A stretch of DNA of 64,000 nucleotides from Bacteroidales bacterium (GTDB taxonomy: Bacteria > Bacteroidota > Bacteroidia > Bacteroidales > Marinilabiliaceae), in NCBI GenBank assembly GCA_003249255.1, contig QKJP01000026.1:203048-267047 (forward strand), read 5' to 3'. Below the pieces are notes generated by a model that saw nothing but the letters and a program-made list of their open reading frames with translations, made no database searches and had not been told where the DNA came from. Positions 8,973 to 17,628 of the stretch are shown in pieces; position 1 is the first letter of the stretch, and each line of letters begins with the position of its first letter. The position numbers were made by a program, and so were the translations under genes.

Positions 8973-9644
8973 ATGGAGATTGCAGAACAATTATCAATAA
9001 TTAAAGCCAAGATTGGCGATCGAGCAAAATTAGTAGCTGTTTCAAAAACAAAACCTAATTCGGCCATACAAGCTGCGTATGAGTGTGGTCAGCGCGTTTT
9101 TGGAGAAAATAAAGTTCAAGAATTAACCAAAAAATTTGATGAACTGCCTAAAGATATCGAATGGCATTACATTGGTCATCTTCAAACTAATAAGGTTAAA
9201 TATATTGCGCCATTTGTGTCTTTAATTCATGGCGTTGACTCAATTAAACTGGTTAAAGTTATCGATAAGGAAGGTAAGAAGTGTGGTCGAAAAATTAAAT
9301 GTCTCTTGCAATTTCATATTGCTAAGGAAACAACCAAGTTTGGGTTTTCATTAGAGGAACTCCGTGAGAATTTAACGAAGGATTTAATTAGTGGTTTAGC
9401 AAATGTAGAAATTGTTGGAGTTATGGGAATGGCTACTTTTTCTGATGATGAAGCCCTTGTGCGATCAGAATTTCAAGAATTAAAACGCCTTTACGATACG
9501 TTAAAACTTGAACTATTTGCAGATGTTAATACATTCACTGAGATAAGTATGGGGATGTCAGATGATTATTTAATTGCCATAGAAGAAGGAAGTACAATGG
9601 TTCGTATTGGAAGTTCTATTTTTGGAGAAAGAAATTATTCCTAA
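8973..9644 (+). CDS. YggS/PROSC-family PLP homeostasis protein
   Basis: A cytosolic PLP-binding protein of the alanine racemase N-terminal TIM-barrel family, about 223 residues, the usual length. The motif LVAVSKTKP carries the PLP lysine, and FGENKVQE, WHYIGHLQTNK and MGMSDD are family hallmarks. Members have no strong catalytic activity; they buffer free PLP and their loss disturbs amino-acid metabolism. ATG at 8973 is chosen over an upstream TTG at 8952, because the TTG lies within a perfect promoter -7 element. Its position after the PLP enzyme SerC is functionally fitting. Confidence 0.92.
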   Translation: MEIAEQLSIIKAKIGDRAKLVAVSKTKPNSAIQAAYECGQRVFGENKVQELTKKFDELPKDIEWHYIGHLQTNKVKYIAPFVSLIHGVDSIKLVKVIDKEGKKCGRKIKCLLQFHIAKETTKFGFSLEELRENLTKDLISGLANVEIVGVMGMATFSDDEALVRSEFQELKRLYDTLKLELFADVNTFTEISMGMSDDYLIAIEEGSTMVRIGSSIFGERNYS

Positions 9645-9811
9645 TCATTTCTCCAGGATAGAAATGCCTTATTGGATTATTTGTGAAACTGAAACGTTTG
9701 TAAAATACTACTGAAGCTTTTTAAATTCACCAGCAGTTAAAATAGTGTTCTTATTAAACTTTGGTTTACGAAAGAAATTGATTCGAGTGTTTTAACTTTT
9801 ACATATTTCCA

Positions 9812-9819
9812 TATATTTG
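9812..9819 (+). promoter_or_regulatory. Possible -7 element for the DHOD-like gene
   Basis: TATATTTG matches the -7 consensus 39 bases before the start codon; the -33 position only reads TGTT/GTTT, so the match is partial. Confidence 0.3.
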
Positions 9820-9857
9820 TTTGTGTTTAACTGAATTCATGAAAAAATCATAAATAT

Positions 9858-10844
9858 ATGGCAAGTTTAGAAACCAAATACTTAGGCTTAATCTTAAAGA
9901 ATCCTATTGTAGTTAGTAGTTCGGGTTTAACCAATAGTGTCGAGAAAATTGAAAAGCTGGTTAACTCAGGTGCAGGCGCGGTAGTTTTAAAGTCGCTATT
10001 TGAAGAGCAGATCAATCATGAAGTTAATAAAGCGATATATAACGGAGAAGGATTTGATTACCCAGAAGCTGTAGATTATGTGACAGCCTATACACGTGAT
10101 AACTCAGTTGGTGAGTATCTTTCTTTAATTCAAGAAGCTAAGGCTAAGTTTGATATCCCCATTATAGCCAGTATCAACTGTTATTCTTCTGCAGAATGGA
10201 TTGAATTTGCCACTCAAATTGAAGCTGCCGGAGCTGATGCCATTGAGCTAAATGTATTTTTTGTGAATACCAGTAAGAACAGTGAAGCTAAAGAATATGA
10301 AGAAGTGTATTATGAAATAGTATCCAATGTAAGTAAATTGATTAATATACCAGTTAGTATCAAACTAAGTTCCAATTTCTCCAATTTAGTTTCTGTTGTA
10401 AATAAGTTATCTGTACTGGGAGCTAAAGGAGTGGTTATGTTTAATCGATTTTATGAACCGGATATAGATATAAATAACTTATCTCTTGTTTCTGCAGATG
10501 TTTTAAGTAGTGCTTCAGATATGAGACGAACTACCAGGTGGGTTGCTATCGTGTCTGATAAAGTTAAAAATATTGATGTTGCTGCATCTACCGGAGTACA
10601 TGATGGAACCGGTGTTATTAAGCAATTATTAGCCGGGGCAAATGTAGTTCAGGTGTGTTCGGCAATTTACCGTAATGGGCCTGAAATTATTACTAAGATG
10701 AAGGATGAACTTGAAAAATGGATGGAATCAAAAGAATATTCTTCGCTTGAAGATTTTAGAGGGCTGATGAATTATGGAAAAATTGGAGATCCTTCCATAT
10801 ACGAAAGAGCTCAATTTATGAAGTATTTTTCAAAATATGAATAA
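9858..10844 (+). CDS. Dihydroorotate dehydrogenase-like flavoprotein, catalytic loop altered
   Basis: A 328-residue TIM-barrel protein of the class 1 dihydroorotate dehydrogenase/PreA superfamily. LGLILKNPIVVSSSGLT at the N-terminus, the FMN-phosphate region GVHDGTGVIKQLLAGA and VQVCSAIYRNG near the C-terminus fit the fold. The active-site loop, normally ELNLSCPN with the catalytic cysteine, reads ELNVFFVNT (residues 130-138), so the base is gone. It therefore probably does not make orotate as a class 1 enzyme; it may oxidise or reduce another substrate. Similar Bacteroidetes proteins are usually annotated as dihydroorotate dehydrogenase-like. It stands alone, followed by a terminator. Confidence 0.82.
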   Translation: MASLETKYLGLILKNPIVVSSSGLTNSVEKIEKLVNSGAGAVVLKSLFEEQINHEVNKAIYNGEGFDYPEAVDYVTAYTRDNSVGEYLSLIQEAKAKFDIPIIASINCYSSAEWIEFATQIEAAGADAIELNVFFVNTSKNSEAKEYEEVYYEIVSNVSKLINIPVSIKLSSNFSNLVSVVNKLSVLGAKGVVMFNRFYEPDIDINNLSLVSADVLSSASDMRRTTRWVAIVSDKVKNIDVAASTGVHDGTGVIKQLLAGANVVQVCSAIYRNGPEIITKMKDELEKWMESKEYSSLEDFRGLMNYGKIGDPSIYERAQFMKYFSKYE

Positions 10845-10848
10845 TGAA

Positions 10849-10876
10849 AAAAAAGTCTCAATTGAGGCTTTTTTTA
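10849..10876 (+). terminator. Rho-independent terminator after the DHOD-like gene
   Basis: Stem AAAAGTCTCAA / TTGAGGCTTTT with one G-U pair, directly after the stop codon and followed by a T-run. Confidence 0.75.
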
Positions 10877-11028
10877 TTTTTTAGTATTATCTTTTTTTTT
10901 AAATGATTCATTTGGTATTAAAATATGCACAAAACCTAAGAGTATTACATATTTTTGATATTTTTATATTAAATTTCCAATCATTTTGAATTTTTTGTAA
11001 ATTAAAAAATAGAAATAACTAATATATT

Positions 11029-11955
11029 ATGAAAAGATTTATTACTAATTCGTTCTACTTTATCGCTTTAGCTGGTTTAGCTTTAAGTTTTAATGCGTGT
11101 GTCTCAGGAAATCAAAAGCAACAAAAGTCTGTTGAAGAAAATATAGTTGGTACTGCAGGACCAAATGATGAGATGATGGAGGAGTTTGCTAAATCAAAAC
11201 TCATTTTTTATTCATTGCCTTCTCCTTTAGAAACTGCAATGTTAATTAAGCGTTCAGGAGCATCTTTTAATGAAGAGCTGTTAAATCCTTTAGAAAATAT
11301 AGATAAGTATACGACAAATAAGAAGATGGCTTTAAATTTAGGTGTGTATTCAGCCGACTTAAGTTATACCAGCTTGTTTGATCAAACACAAAGTTCTATT
11401 AAATACATGGCCAATGCTAAAAGATTAGCAGATGGACTTGGGATTTTAGATGCTATTGATGAAAGTACAATTCATCAGTTGGAAGAAAATATGAATAACA
11501 GAGATGTTATCTTAGATATTATTTCTGAAACTTTTATGTCTTCAAATGCTTACCTAACCGAAAATAATCGTCCGGCTTTAGCTGCTATGGTTTTAGTTGG
11601 TGGATGGGTAGAAGGTTTGTATTTAGCTACAAAACTTAGTAATGGATCACTTGAGAATAATAAAAAATTAATTGATAGAATAATTTATCAAAAGCTTAGT
11701 TTAATAACTGTCATTAATCTTTTAGAAGAATATAAAGAAGAAGAAGATGTAGCTTCTGTTTTAGCTCAAATGAATCAATTACAAGTTATTTTTGAACAAG
11801 TTAAAATTGTTAATACATCTAAAGTGGAAGTTGAAACAGATGCTGAAAATAAAACAACAACCTTGAAAGCTGATTCAGAAACCCATATTTCAAAAGATGT
11901 ATTTGAGAAATTATTAAATAAAGTGGATGAGATAAGAACCGAATTTATTTCGTAA
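11029..11955 (+). CDS. Predicted lipoprotein of unknown function
   Basis: A 308-residue protein with a lipoprotein signal (hydrophobic residues about 8-23, lipobox SFNAC, lipidated C24), so it should be anchored in the outer or inner membrane facing the periplasm. The remainder is mostly helical, rich in Leu, Asn and Glu, with segments such as LGVYSADLSYTS and LVGGWVEGLYLA that I recall only from uncharacterised Bacteroidetes proteins. No enzyme motif is visible. It is followed after 25 bases by another small exported protein and is likely co-transcribed with it. TATTTTTG at 10950-10957 is a possible -7 element. Confidence 0.8.
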   Translation: MKRFITNSFYFIALAGLALSFNACVSGNQKQQKSVEENIVGTAGPNDEMMEEFAKSKLIFYSLPSPLETAMLIKRSGASFNEELLNPLENIDKYTTNKKMALNLGVYSADLSYTSLFDQTQSSIKYMANAKRLADGLGILDAIDESTIHQLEENMNNRDVILDIISETFMSSNAYLTENNRPALAAMVLVGGWVEGLYLATKLSNGSLENNKKLIDRIIYQKLSLITVINLLEEYKEEEDVASVLAQMNQLQVIFEQVKIVNTSKVEVETDAENKTTTLKADSETHISKDVFEKLLNKVDEIRTEFIS

Positions 11956-11980
11956 TTTGTTAGTTTAATTAGGTAGTATT

Positions 11981-12421
11981 ATGAGTAGAGCTTATAAAGC
12001 TATCATATCAACAGTTATTGCAATTTTACTTGTGGCAAAAGTAAATGGTCAATGTGTTGCTTTTGCTAAAGAATCTTGCAAGAGTAAATTAGAGACCTAT
12101 GTTCATGATGGTAATTATCATGCTGCCACTTTAAGTGAAGGTGAAGGGGTTGAGTTGCACAAAACCTTTTTTGAAGGACAAGATTATCGCTTAGTTATTT
12201 GTAAAGCTGAAAAATTACCCAATATTTATTTTAAAGTAATTAATGAGTTGGGACGTGTTGTTTACGATAATTCAAAAGAAAACTATAAAGCTATATGGGA
12301 TTTTAATACATCTAAAACCCAAGAACTTACAGTGCAAATAATGGTTACTGAGGATTCTGAAAAGCAAGTGTTGTCTGGATGTGTTGCAGTAATGTTTGGA
12401 ATTAAAAAAATGACGGATTAG
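11981..12421 (+). CDS. Small exported protein of unknown function
   Basis: A 146-residue protein with an N-terminal signal sequence (about residues 8-23, probable cleavage after VNG). The mature part is predicted to be mostly beta, with four cysteines (in QCVAF, ESCKS, VICKA and SGCVA), compatible with two disulfides in the periplasm. It begins 25 bases after the lipoprotein gene. No family was recognised; the C-terminal strand pattern resembles small beta-sandwich domains, but that is weak. Confidence 0.7.
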   Translation: MSRAYKAIISTVIAILLVAKVNGQCVAFAKESCKSKLETYVHDGNYHAATLSEGEGVELHKTFFEGQDYRLVICKAEKLPNIYFKVINELGRVVYDNSKENYKAIWDFNTSKTQELTVQIMVTEDSEKQVLSGCVAVMFGIKKMTD

Positions 12422-12439
12422 TCAGATTTATATAAATAG

Positions 12440-12466
12440 AAAAGCCCAACTTGGTTGGGCTTTTTT
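12440..12466. terminator. Bidirectional terminator between the exported-protein gene and uvrA
   Basis: Perfect 11-bp stem AAAAGCCCAAC / GTTGGGCTTTT with a 3-base loop and a T-run on the plus side, serving the two convergent units. Confidence 0.87.
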
Positions 12467-12467
12467 G

Positions 12468-15254
12468 TTATTTAAGATATGGTTTTAAGTAGTTGCCTGT
12501 ATAGCTTTCTTTACACCTTATTAAGTCTTCAGGCCTTCCTTCGAAAACCAGATTTCCTCCTTTTTCTCCGCCTTCCGGTCCTAAGTCAATTATCCAATCA
12601 GCTGTTTTAATTACATCCATGTTGTGTTCAACAATAATGATGGAATGGCCGTTTTTAATTAAAGCGTTAAATGCCTCAAGGAGCTTTTTTATATCGTGAA
12701 AGTGTAGGCCTGTGGTTGGCTCATCAAAAATAAACATGGTTGGTTCTGCGCGTTCGTTTGCTAAAAAGGATGCCAGTTTAACGCGTTGACTTTCACCACC
12801 AGACAATGTGCTGGAAGCTTGTCCTAATTTTACGTAGCCTATACCTACATCAGCAAGTGGTTTTAATCTTTTGATGATGCGTTTTTCAGTTGTTTTTGCC
12901 TCTGAATTGAAAAAATTAATAGCCTCTTCGATGGTCAATTCAAGGATGTCGTGGATGTTTTTGTCTTTGTATTTAATTTCCAATACTTCATCTTTGAAGC
13001 GTTTTCCCTGGCAACTTTCGCATTGCAATACGATATCTGCCATGAATTGCATTTCGACTTTTATTACACCTTCTCCTTGGCATTCTTCGCATCTTCCTCC
13101 ATCTATATTAAAAGAGAAGTGCGAGGGCTTTAATCCGGTTTGTTTAGCCAGTTGTTGATCAGCCATCAATTTTCTGATCTCATCATAAGCTTTTAAATAG
13201 GTAGCAGGATTTGATCTAGAACTTTTACCAATAGGATTTTGATCAACGAATTCAATGTCTGTTATTTTATCTATTGCTCCATCTAATTTATCAAACGATC
13301 CGGTTCTTTCTGCGTATCCTCCAAGGTGTTTCTTTATTGCAGGATATATTATTGTCTTTACTAAGGTAGATTTACCTGAACCTGAAACTCCTGTTATAAC
13401 TGTGATGTTATTAAGAGGTATTTTTGTAGTTATGTTTTTAAGGTTGTTTTCACAAGCTCCTTTTATTGTTATGTAATCAGAATGATTTCTTCTTGAAATT
13501 GGAAGGGGAATGGTCTCCTGCCCATTTAAATATTTTGTTGTTAAGCTTTTTTCTGAAACCTCCAGTGACTCATAATCTCCTTTAAATATAACTTCACCAC
13601 CTAGTCTACCAGCCAGTGGACCTATGTCAATAATCTGATCTGCAGATCTAATTATATCTTCGTCGTGTTCTACAACGATTACAGTATTACCTATTTTTTT
13701 TAAATTTTTGAGTACTTTAATCAGAAGCTCTGTGTCTCTGGAGTGTAATCCAATACTTGGTTCATCAAGAATGTATAAGGAGCCAACTAAACTGCTTCCT
13801 AGGCTGGTCGCTAAATTGATTCTTTGACTTTCACCACCGGATAGCGTAGATGATAGTCTGTTTAAGGTCAGGTAGCCTAATCCTACATTACATAAAAAGT
13901 TTATTCGGTTGGTTATTTCAGTATAAAGACGTTTGGCTATTTTTTCCTGATGGGTGTTGAGTGTGAATTTATTAAATATACTTTGTAAGTCTATTATCGG
14001 AATATTGACTAATTCGTTAATTGATTTCCCATTTATCTTTACCCAACTTGCTTCTTTTTTTAGTCTGGTGCCTTTGCATTCCGGACATGTTGTTTTGCCG
14101 CGATAGCGTGAAAGCATTACGCGAAATTGTATTTTGTATTGTTTTTCTTCTAGGTAACTAAAAAAAGTGTTAATGCCATTGAAATATCGGTTTCCTTCCC
14201 ATAGAGTGTTTTTTTCTTTTTCGGATAATTGGAAATATGGAGTGTGTACAGGAAAATTAATGTGATGTGAGTTGTTGATTAATTCTGTTTTCCATGTTTT
14301 AAATTTATCACCCTTCCAACAGGCAATAGCATCTTCAAAGATTGACAGGCTTTTGTTAGGAATAACTAAGTCTTCATCAATACCAATAACGCTGCCAAAA
14401 CCTTCGCATTTAGGGCAAGCTCCCACCGGATTGTTAAAAGTGAACAGGTGTTCGGAAGGTTCTTCGAATTCAATGCCATCTAATTCAAATCGGTTTGAAA
14501 AATGATATGAAGTAGTTTCTTTGTCATAAGTTTTTACTACTAATTCGCCATTACCTTCGTAAAATGCAGTTTGTATAGAATCTCCCAAGCGGTTTATGGT
14601 ATCTTCATCTCTATTGGCAGATAGCCTGTCTATAACCAAAAGAATTTCATCGTTATTGTTGAATGAAAATTCATTTTCAAAAAGGTCATCTATTCTCACT
14701 AAACTATTGTTTAGTTCTACTCTGCTAAAACCTTGTTTTAATAAAATCTCAAGTTGCTGCTTAAGTGTACGATCTTCTCGTTTGTGAATTTCAGATAGAA
14801 TGGCAACCTTAGTTTTGGGCTCAAGGTTAATAATAAAATCAACGACATCTTTTACTTGATGGCGTTTTACTACATGACCACTAATGGGAGAAATGGTTTC
14901 ACCTATACGTGCATATAAAAGTTTGATGTAATCATAAATTTCGGTACTTGTTCCAACAGTGGATCTGGGATTTCGAGTATTTACTTTTTGTTCTATGGCG
15001 ATGGCTGGTGGAATACCTTTAATAAAGTCAACTTCAGGTTTATCTAGGCGTCCTAAAAATTGACGGGCATACGAACTTAAACTTTCAACATACCGTCGTT
15101 GACCTTCTGCATATAAAGTGTCAAAAGCCAAAGATGATTTACCGGAACCGGATACTCCGGTTATTACAATGAATTTATTTCGAGGTATGGTTAAATCAAT
15201 GTTTTTTAAATTGTGAACTCTGGCTCCCTTAATTTGTATGTCGTTCGAACTCAT
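12468..15254 (-). CDS. uvrA: Excinuclease ABC subunit A
   Basis: DNA damage recognition ATPase of nucleotide excision repair; the 928 residues compare well with about 940 in E. coli. Two ABC modules are present: Walker A GVSGSGKSSLAF near residue 34 and GVSGSGKSTLVK near 628, each with an LSGGESQR signature and an ILDEPS/IFDEPT Walker B. The zinc modules CPKCEGFG, CPECKGTR and CEECQGEG...CESCQGKR provide CxxC pairs. The gene stands alone on the minus strand; its 3' end abuts a strong terminator. No uvrB is nearby, which is normal. Confidence 0.96.
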   Translation of the reverse strand: MSSNDIQIKGARVHNLKNIDLTIPRNKFIVITGVSGSGKSSLAFDTLYAEGQRRYVESLSSYARQFLGRLDKPEVDFIKGIPPAIAIEQKVNTRNPRSTVGTSTEIYDYIKLLYARIGETISPISGHVVKRHQVKDVVDFIINLEPKTKVAILSEIHKREDRTLKQQLEILLKQGFSRVELNNSLVRIDDLFENEFSFNNNDEILLVIDRLSANRDEDTINRLGDSIQTAFYEGNGELVVKTYDKETTSYHFSNRFELDGIEFEEPSEHLFTFNNPVGACPKCEGFGSVIGIDEDLVIPNKSLSIFEDAIACWKGDKFKTWKTELINNSHHINFPVHTPYFQLSEKEKNTLWEGNRYFNGINTFFSYLEEKQYKIQFRVMLSRYRGKTTCPECKGTRLKKEASWVKINGKSINELVNIPIIDLQSIFNKFTLNTHQEKIAKRLYTEITNRINFLCNVGLGYLTLNRLSSTLSGGESQRINLATSLGSSLVGSLYILDEPSIGLHSRDTELLIKVLKNLKKIGNTVIVVEHDEDIIRSADQIIDIGPLAGRLGGEVIFKGDYESLEVSEKSLTTKYLNGQETIPLPISRRNHSDYITIKGACENNLKNITTKIPLNNITVITGVSGSGKSTLVKTIIYPAIKKHLGGYAERTGSFDKLDGAIDKITDIEFVDQNPIGKSSRSNPATYLKAYDEIRKLMADQQLAKQTGLKPSHFSFNIDGGRCEECQGEGVIKVEMQFMADIVLQCESCQGKRFKDEVLEIKYKDKNIHDILELTIEEAINFFNSEAKTTEKRIIKRLKPLADVGIGYVKLGQASSTLSGGESQRVKLASFLANERAEPTMFIFDEPTTGLHFHDIKKLLEAFNALIKNGHSIIIVEHNMDVIKTADWIIDLGPEGGEKGGNLVFEGRPEDLIRCKESYTGNYLKPYLK

Positions 15255-15437
15255 ATTTCCCTTTTTAATATAAGGGATAAAGATAAAATAGGTTTAGGTA
15301 ATAGATAGGGAAATAATGAATAAAAGTTTGATTTGTTATTTTTTTTTGTTTTTTTTACACTTTGTAAATTATTTCAACAACTAAACAAAATTGCCTATTG
15401 GTACACTTTTACAAGATTTAATTTAAAAAAGAGTGGT

Positions 15438-16028
15438 ATGAAAAAGCTTAAAACGCTTTCGGACGACTGTCTTGTGAAAGGATTTATAGCAGGTAATGCT
15501 AGTTGTATAGATGTTTTGATTGAACGTCATAAAAGTAAGATCTTCTCTTACGTTTTAATGTGTGTTAAGCAACAAGAGCTTGCTGAAGACATTTTTCAAG
15601 AATCATTTATTAGAGTCATTCGATCATTAAAAAGAGGAAAGTATTCGGATACCGGAAAGTTTTCTTCCTGGGTAATGCGTATTTCCCATAATTTGATTAT
15701 TGACCATTTTAGAAAGCAAAAAAATCAATCTGTAGTTTCAAATGATAATTACGAGTTTGATTTGTTTAATTCAGTAAAATTTTCTGAGAAATCTGTCGAA
15801 GAGAAATTGGTATATAATCAAATTTTAAGTGAGGTAGGGGATTTGGTGAAATTGCTTCCGGATAATCAAAGGGAAGTGGTGGAATTGCGTCACTATATGG
15901 GGCTTAGTTTTAAAGAGGTTGCAGAGGAGACGAATGTAAGTATTAATACTGCCTTGGGGCGAATGCGCTATGCCTTAATAAATTTGCGTCGATTAATGGA
16001 AGAGAAAAACATTTCATTAAGTATTTGA
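15438..16028 (+). CDS. ECF-type RNA polymerase sigma factor
   Basis: A 196-residue sigma-70 family protein. Region 2 (IDVLIERHKSKIF to ISHNLIIDHFRKQ) contains the core-binding and -10 recognition helices, and region 4 (LLPDNQREVVELRHYMGLSFKEVAEETNVS) the helix-turn-helix for the -35. An in-frame reading extends upstream to 15333 but its N-terminal 35 residues are unlike any sigma factor; ATG at 15438 gives the typical N-terminus. No obvious anti-sigma gene with a membrane helix follows; the small gene 54 bases downstream may be a partner. Confidence 0.9.
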   Translation: MKKLKTLSDDCLVKGFIAGNASCIDVLIERHKSKIFSYVLMCVKQQELAEDIFQESFIRVIRSLKRGKYSDTGKFSSWVMRISHNLIIDHFRKQKNQSVVSNDNYEFDLFNSVKFSEKSVEEKLVYNQILSEVGDLVKLLPDNQREVVELRHYMGLSFKEVAEETNVSINTALGRMRYALINLRRLMEEKNISLSI

Positions 16029-16082
16029 AATGTTAATACTAAATTAAAATTATTTGCGTTATAGGAATAGTACAATTAATCT

Positions 16083-16295
16083 ATGCCTATGATGAATTTA
16101 TACACTCAAAAATTGAGTTCCATCGAAAAAGAGGTTGATCTGTGGTATGAAGTATTTGAATCCTTTTCAGATGAAGAGGCTCAGGTGTCTTTACAGCAGC
16201 CTTCGGAAAACTGTTTGAACCATATAAAAAGCTTTGCAAGAGCTTATGAGAGTTTGGCAGTAATGAATGAACCTAAAGATTTAATTTTAAATTAA
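16083..16295 (+). CDS. Small soluble protein downstream of the sigma factor
   Basis: A 70-residue acidic, helical protein without signal or membrane helix, with a single cysteine (SENCLNH). It follows the sigma factor gene by 54 bases on the same strand, so it is probably co-transcribed, and could modulate the sigma factor; this is inference from position only. It overlaps the 3' end of the convergent glycosyltransferase gene by 4 bases. No family recognised. Confidence 0.6.
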   Translation: MPMMNLYTQKLSSIEKEVDLWYEVFESFSDEEAQVSLQQPSENCLNHIKSFARAYESLAVMNEPKDLILN

Positions 16296-17287
16296 TCGTA
16301 AAATGATTGGGCAAAGCGTTGGAAATTACCTTTGCCCATTATTATTCTTACCCAAAAAGCATTAATAAAACCACTGCCATACCCGAATAACTGGACGAAT
16401 GAGGCTAGGATGCTTAGGGTTGCTACGTTGAGTGATTTCATTTGCTTCCAGGCATCCAGTAAAATGATTGCTGGAAATGCTAAAATCAGCCACCAGAATA
16501 CATTAGAGACGAATATTGCCAATAGTATAGCGATGGGGTAAGCGATGGTAAATAAGGAGGGTAGTAAATGAACTACCTTTAGGGTGTTTTTGTGTTTTAA
16601 AGCTAAGTCTACTCTGGCGATGCCTGAGTTAAATACTTGTTTATAAAAAGAATAAAATTTTGTTCTCCTTTTGTGGTAAACGAAGGCTGTATTGATAAGT
16701 CCAACTTTTAATCCAGCTTCATTGGCTCTCATACTAAAGTCTAGATCTTCACCAAATCTCATGTTTGAAAATCCTCCAAGTTGATCGAAATGTTTTTTTG
16801 AAATACCCAAATTAAAGCTGCGCGGATAGAATTTATCCATTTTCTTTTTGCCACCTCTTATACCCCCTGTCGTTATGGTAGATGTCATGGAGTAACTAAT
16901 TGCTTTTTGGATTGGAGTAAAAAATGTGTGTGCTTTATCGGGCCCTCCAAAGCAATCAAGTTTATGTTCTTCGATGTAGTTAAAGACGAGTTCGAAATAA
17001 TTAGAGGGTACAATGCAGTCCGAATCAAAAAAGACTAGCATTGAACCTTTGGCTTTTGAAGCTCCGAGGTTTCTAGCAATGCCTGGACCCGAATTTTCCT
17101 GAAAAAAATATTTTAAGTCTAGTTGTGAATAGTATGGTTCAATCACTTGATCGCATTTGTTGGAGGAGCCATCTTCAACAACGATTACTTCAAATGTGCC
17201 TTTTACCGATTGAAGAGTTAGGGATTCTAATAACTCTACAATTTCATCAGGTCTATTGTATACGGGTATTATAACAGAGAACTGCAT
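16292..17287 (-). CDS. Family 2 glycosyltransferase with C-terminal membrane segments
   Basis: A GT-A fold glycosyltransferase of 331 residues. The N-terminus FSVIIPVYNRPDE and VVEDGSS are typical of GT2; FFDSDC is the DxD motif binding the nucleotide-sugar metal, and FGEDLDFSMRA the catalytic acidic motif. Two to three hydrophobic segments at about 240-310 would anchor it to the cytoplasmic membrane. The substrate is unknown; cell-surface polysaccharide synthesis is likely. It is a single gene, not within a polysaccharide cluster. Confidence 0.88.
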   Translation of the reverse strand: MQFSVIIPVYNRPDEIVELLESLTLQSVKGTFEVIVVEDGSSNKCDQVIEPYYSQLDLKYFFQENSGPGIARNLGASKAKGSMLVFFDSDCIVPSNYFELVFNYIEEHKLDCFGGPDKAHTFFTPIQKAISYSMTSTITTGGIRGGKKKMDKFYPRSFNLGISKKHFDQLGGFSNMRFGEDLDFSMRANEAGLKVGLINTAFVYHKRRTKFYSFYKQVFNSGIARVDLALKHKNTLKVVHLLPSLFTIAYPIAILLAIFVSNVFWWLILAFPAIILLDAWKQMKSLNVATLSILASFVQLFGYGSGFINAFWVRIIMGKGNFQRFAQSFYD

Positions 17288-17628
17288 TTTTCAATTGGAT
17301 TTGTTGTAAAGATAGTATTTATAAGGGCTTAATATTGTGAATAAATGTTAAACAAGGTATTGGTAGGTCAATTATGTATAGTTGCTTTATTGTTCTTTTG
17401 TTAAATTTTTAAATTTAAAAAGTTTTCTTTTGTTTGTTAATGTGTTTGTTTATAATTAAATATGTTAATGTATAGTGAGTTTATAGAAATGAAATTTTAT
17501 AAGAAGTATTGTCTTGGATTTTTTTTGATTCTAATAAAAAATAAGCAAATTTGCAAGTTGTGTTGAACGGATTGAAGTTTAGACATAAAATATATTATTT
17601 AATTATAAATACTTAATAGTTAGGCAAG
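17288..17628. other. Divergent intergenic region upstream of pfp
   Basis: About 340 AT-rich bases between the divergent glycosyltransferase and pfp genes. No perfect promoter pair, RNA gene or repeat was recognised. Confidence 0.35.

Noticed and set aside
15333..15437. Extended start of the sigma factor
   Set aside because: The extra residues (LFFFVFFTLCKL...) do not fit a sigma factor; the ATG at 15438 does.
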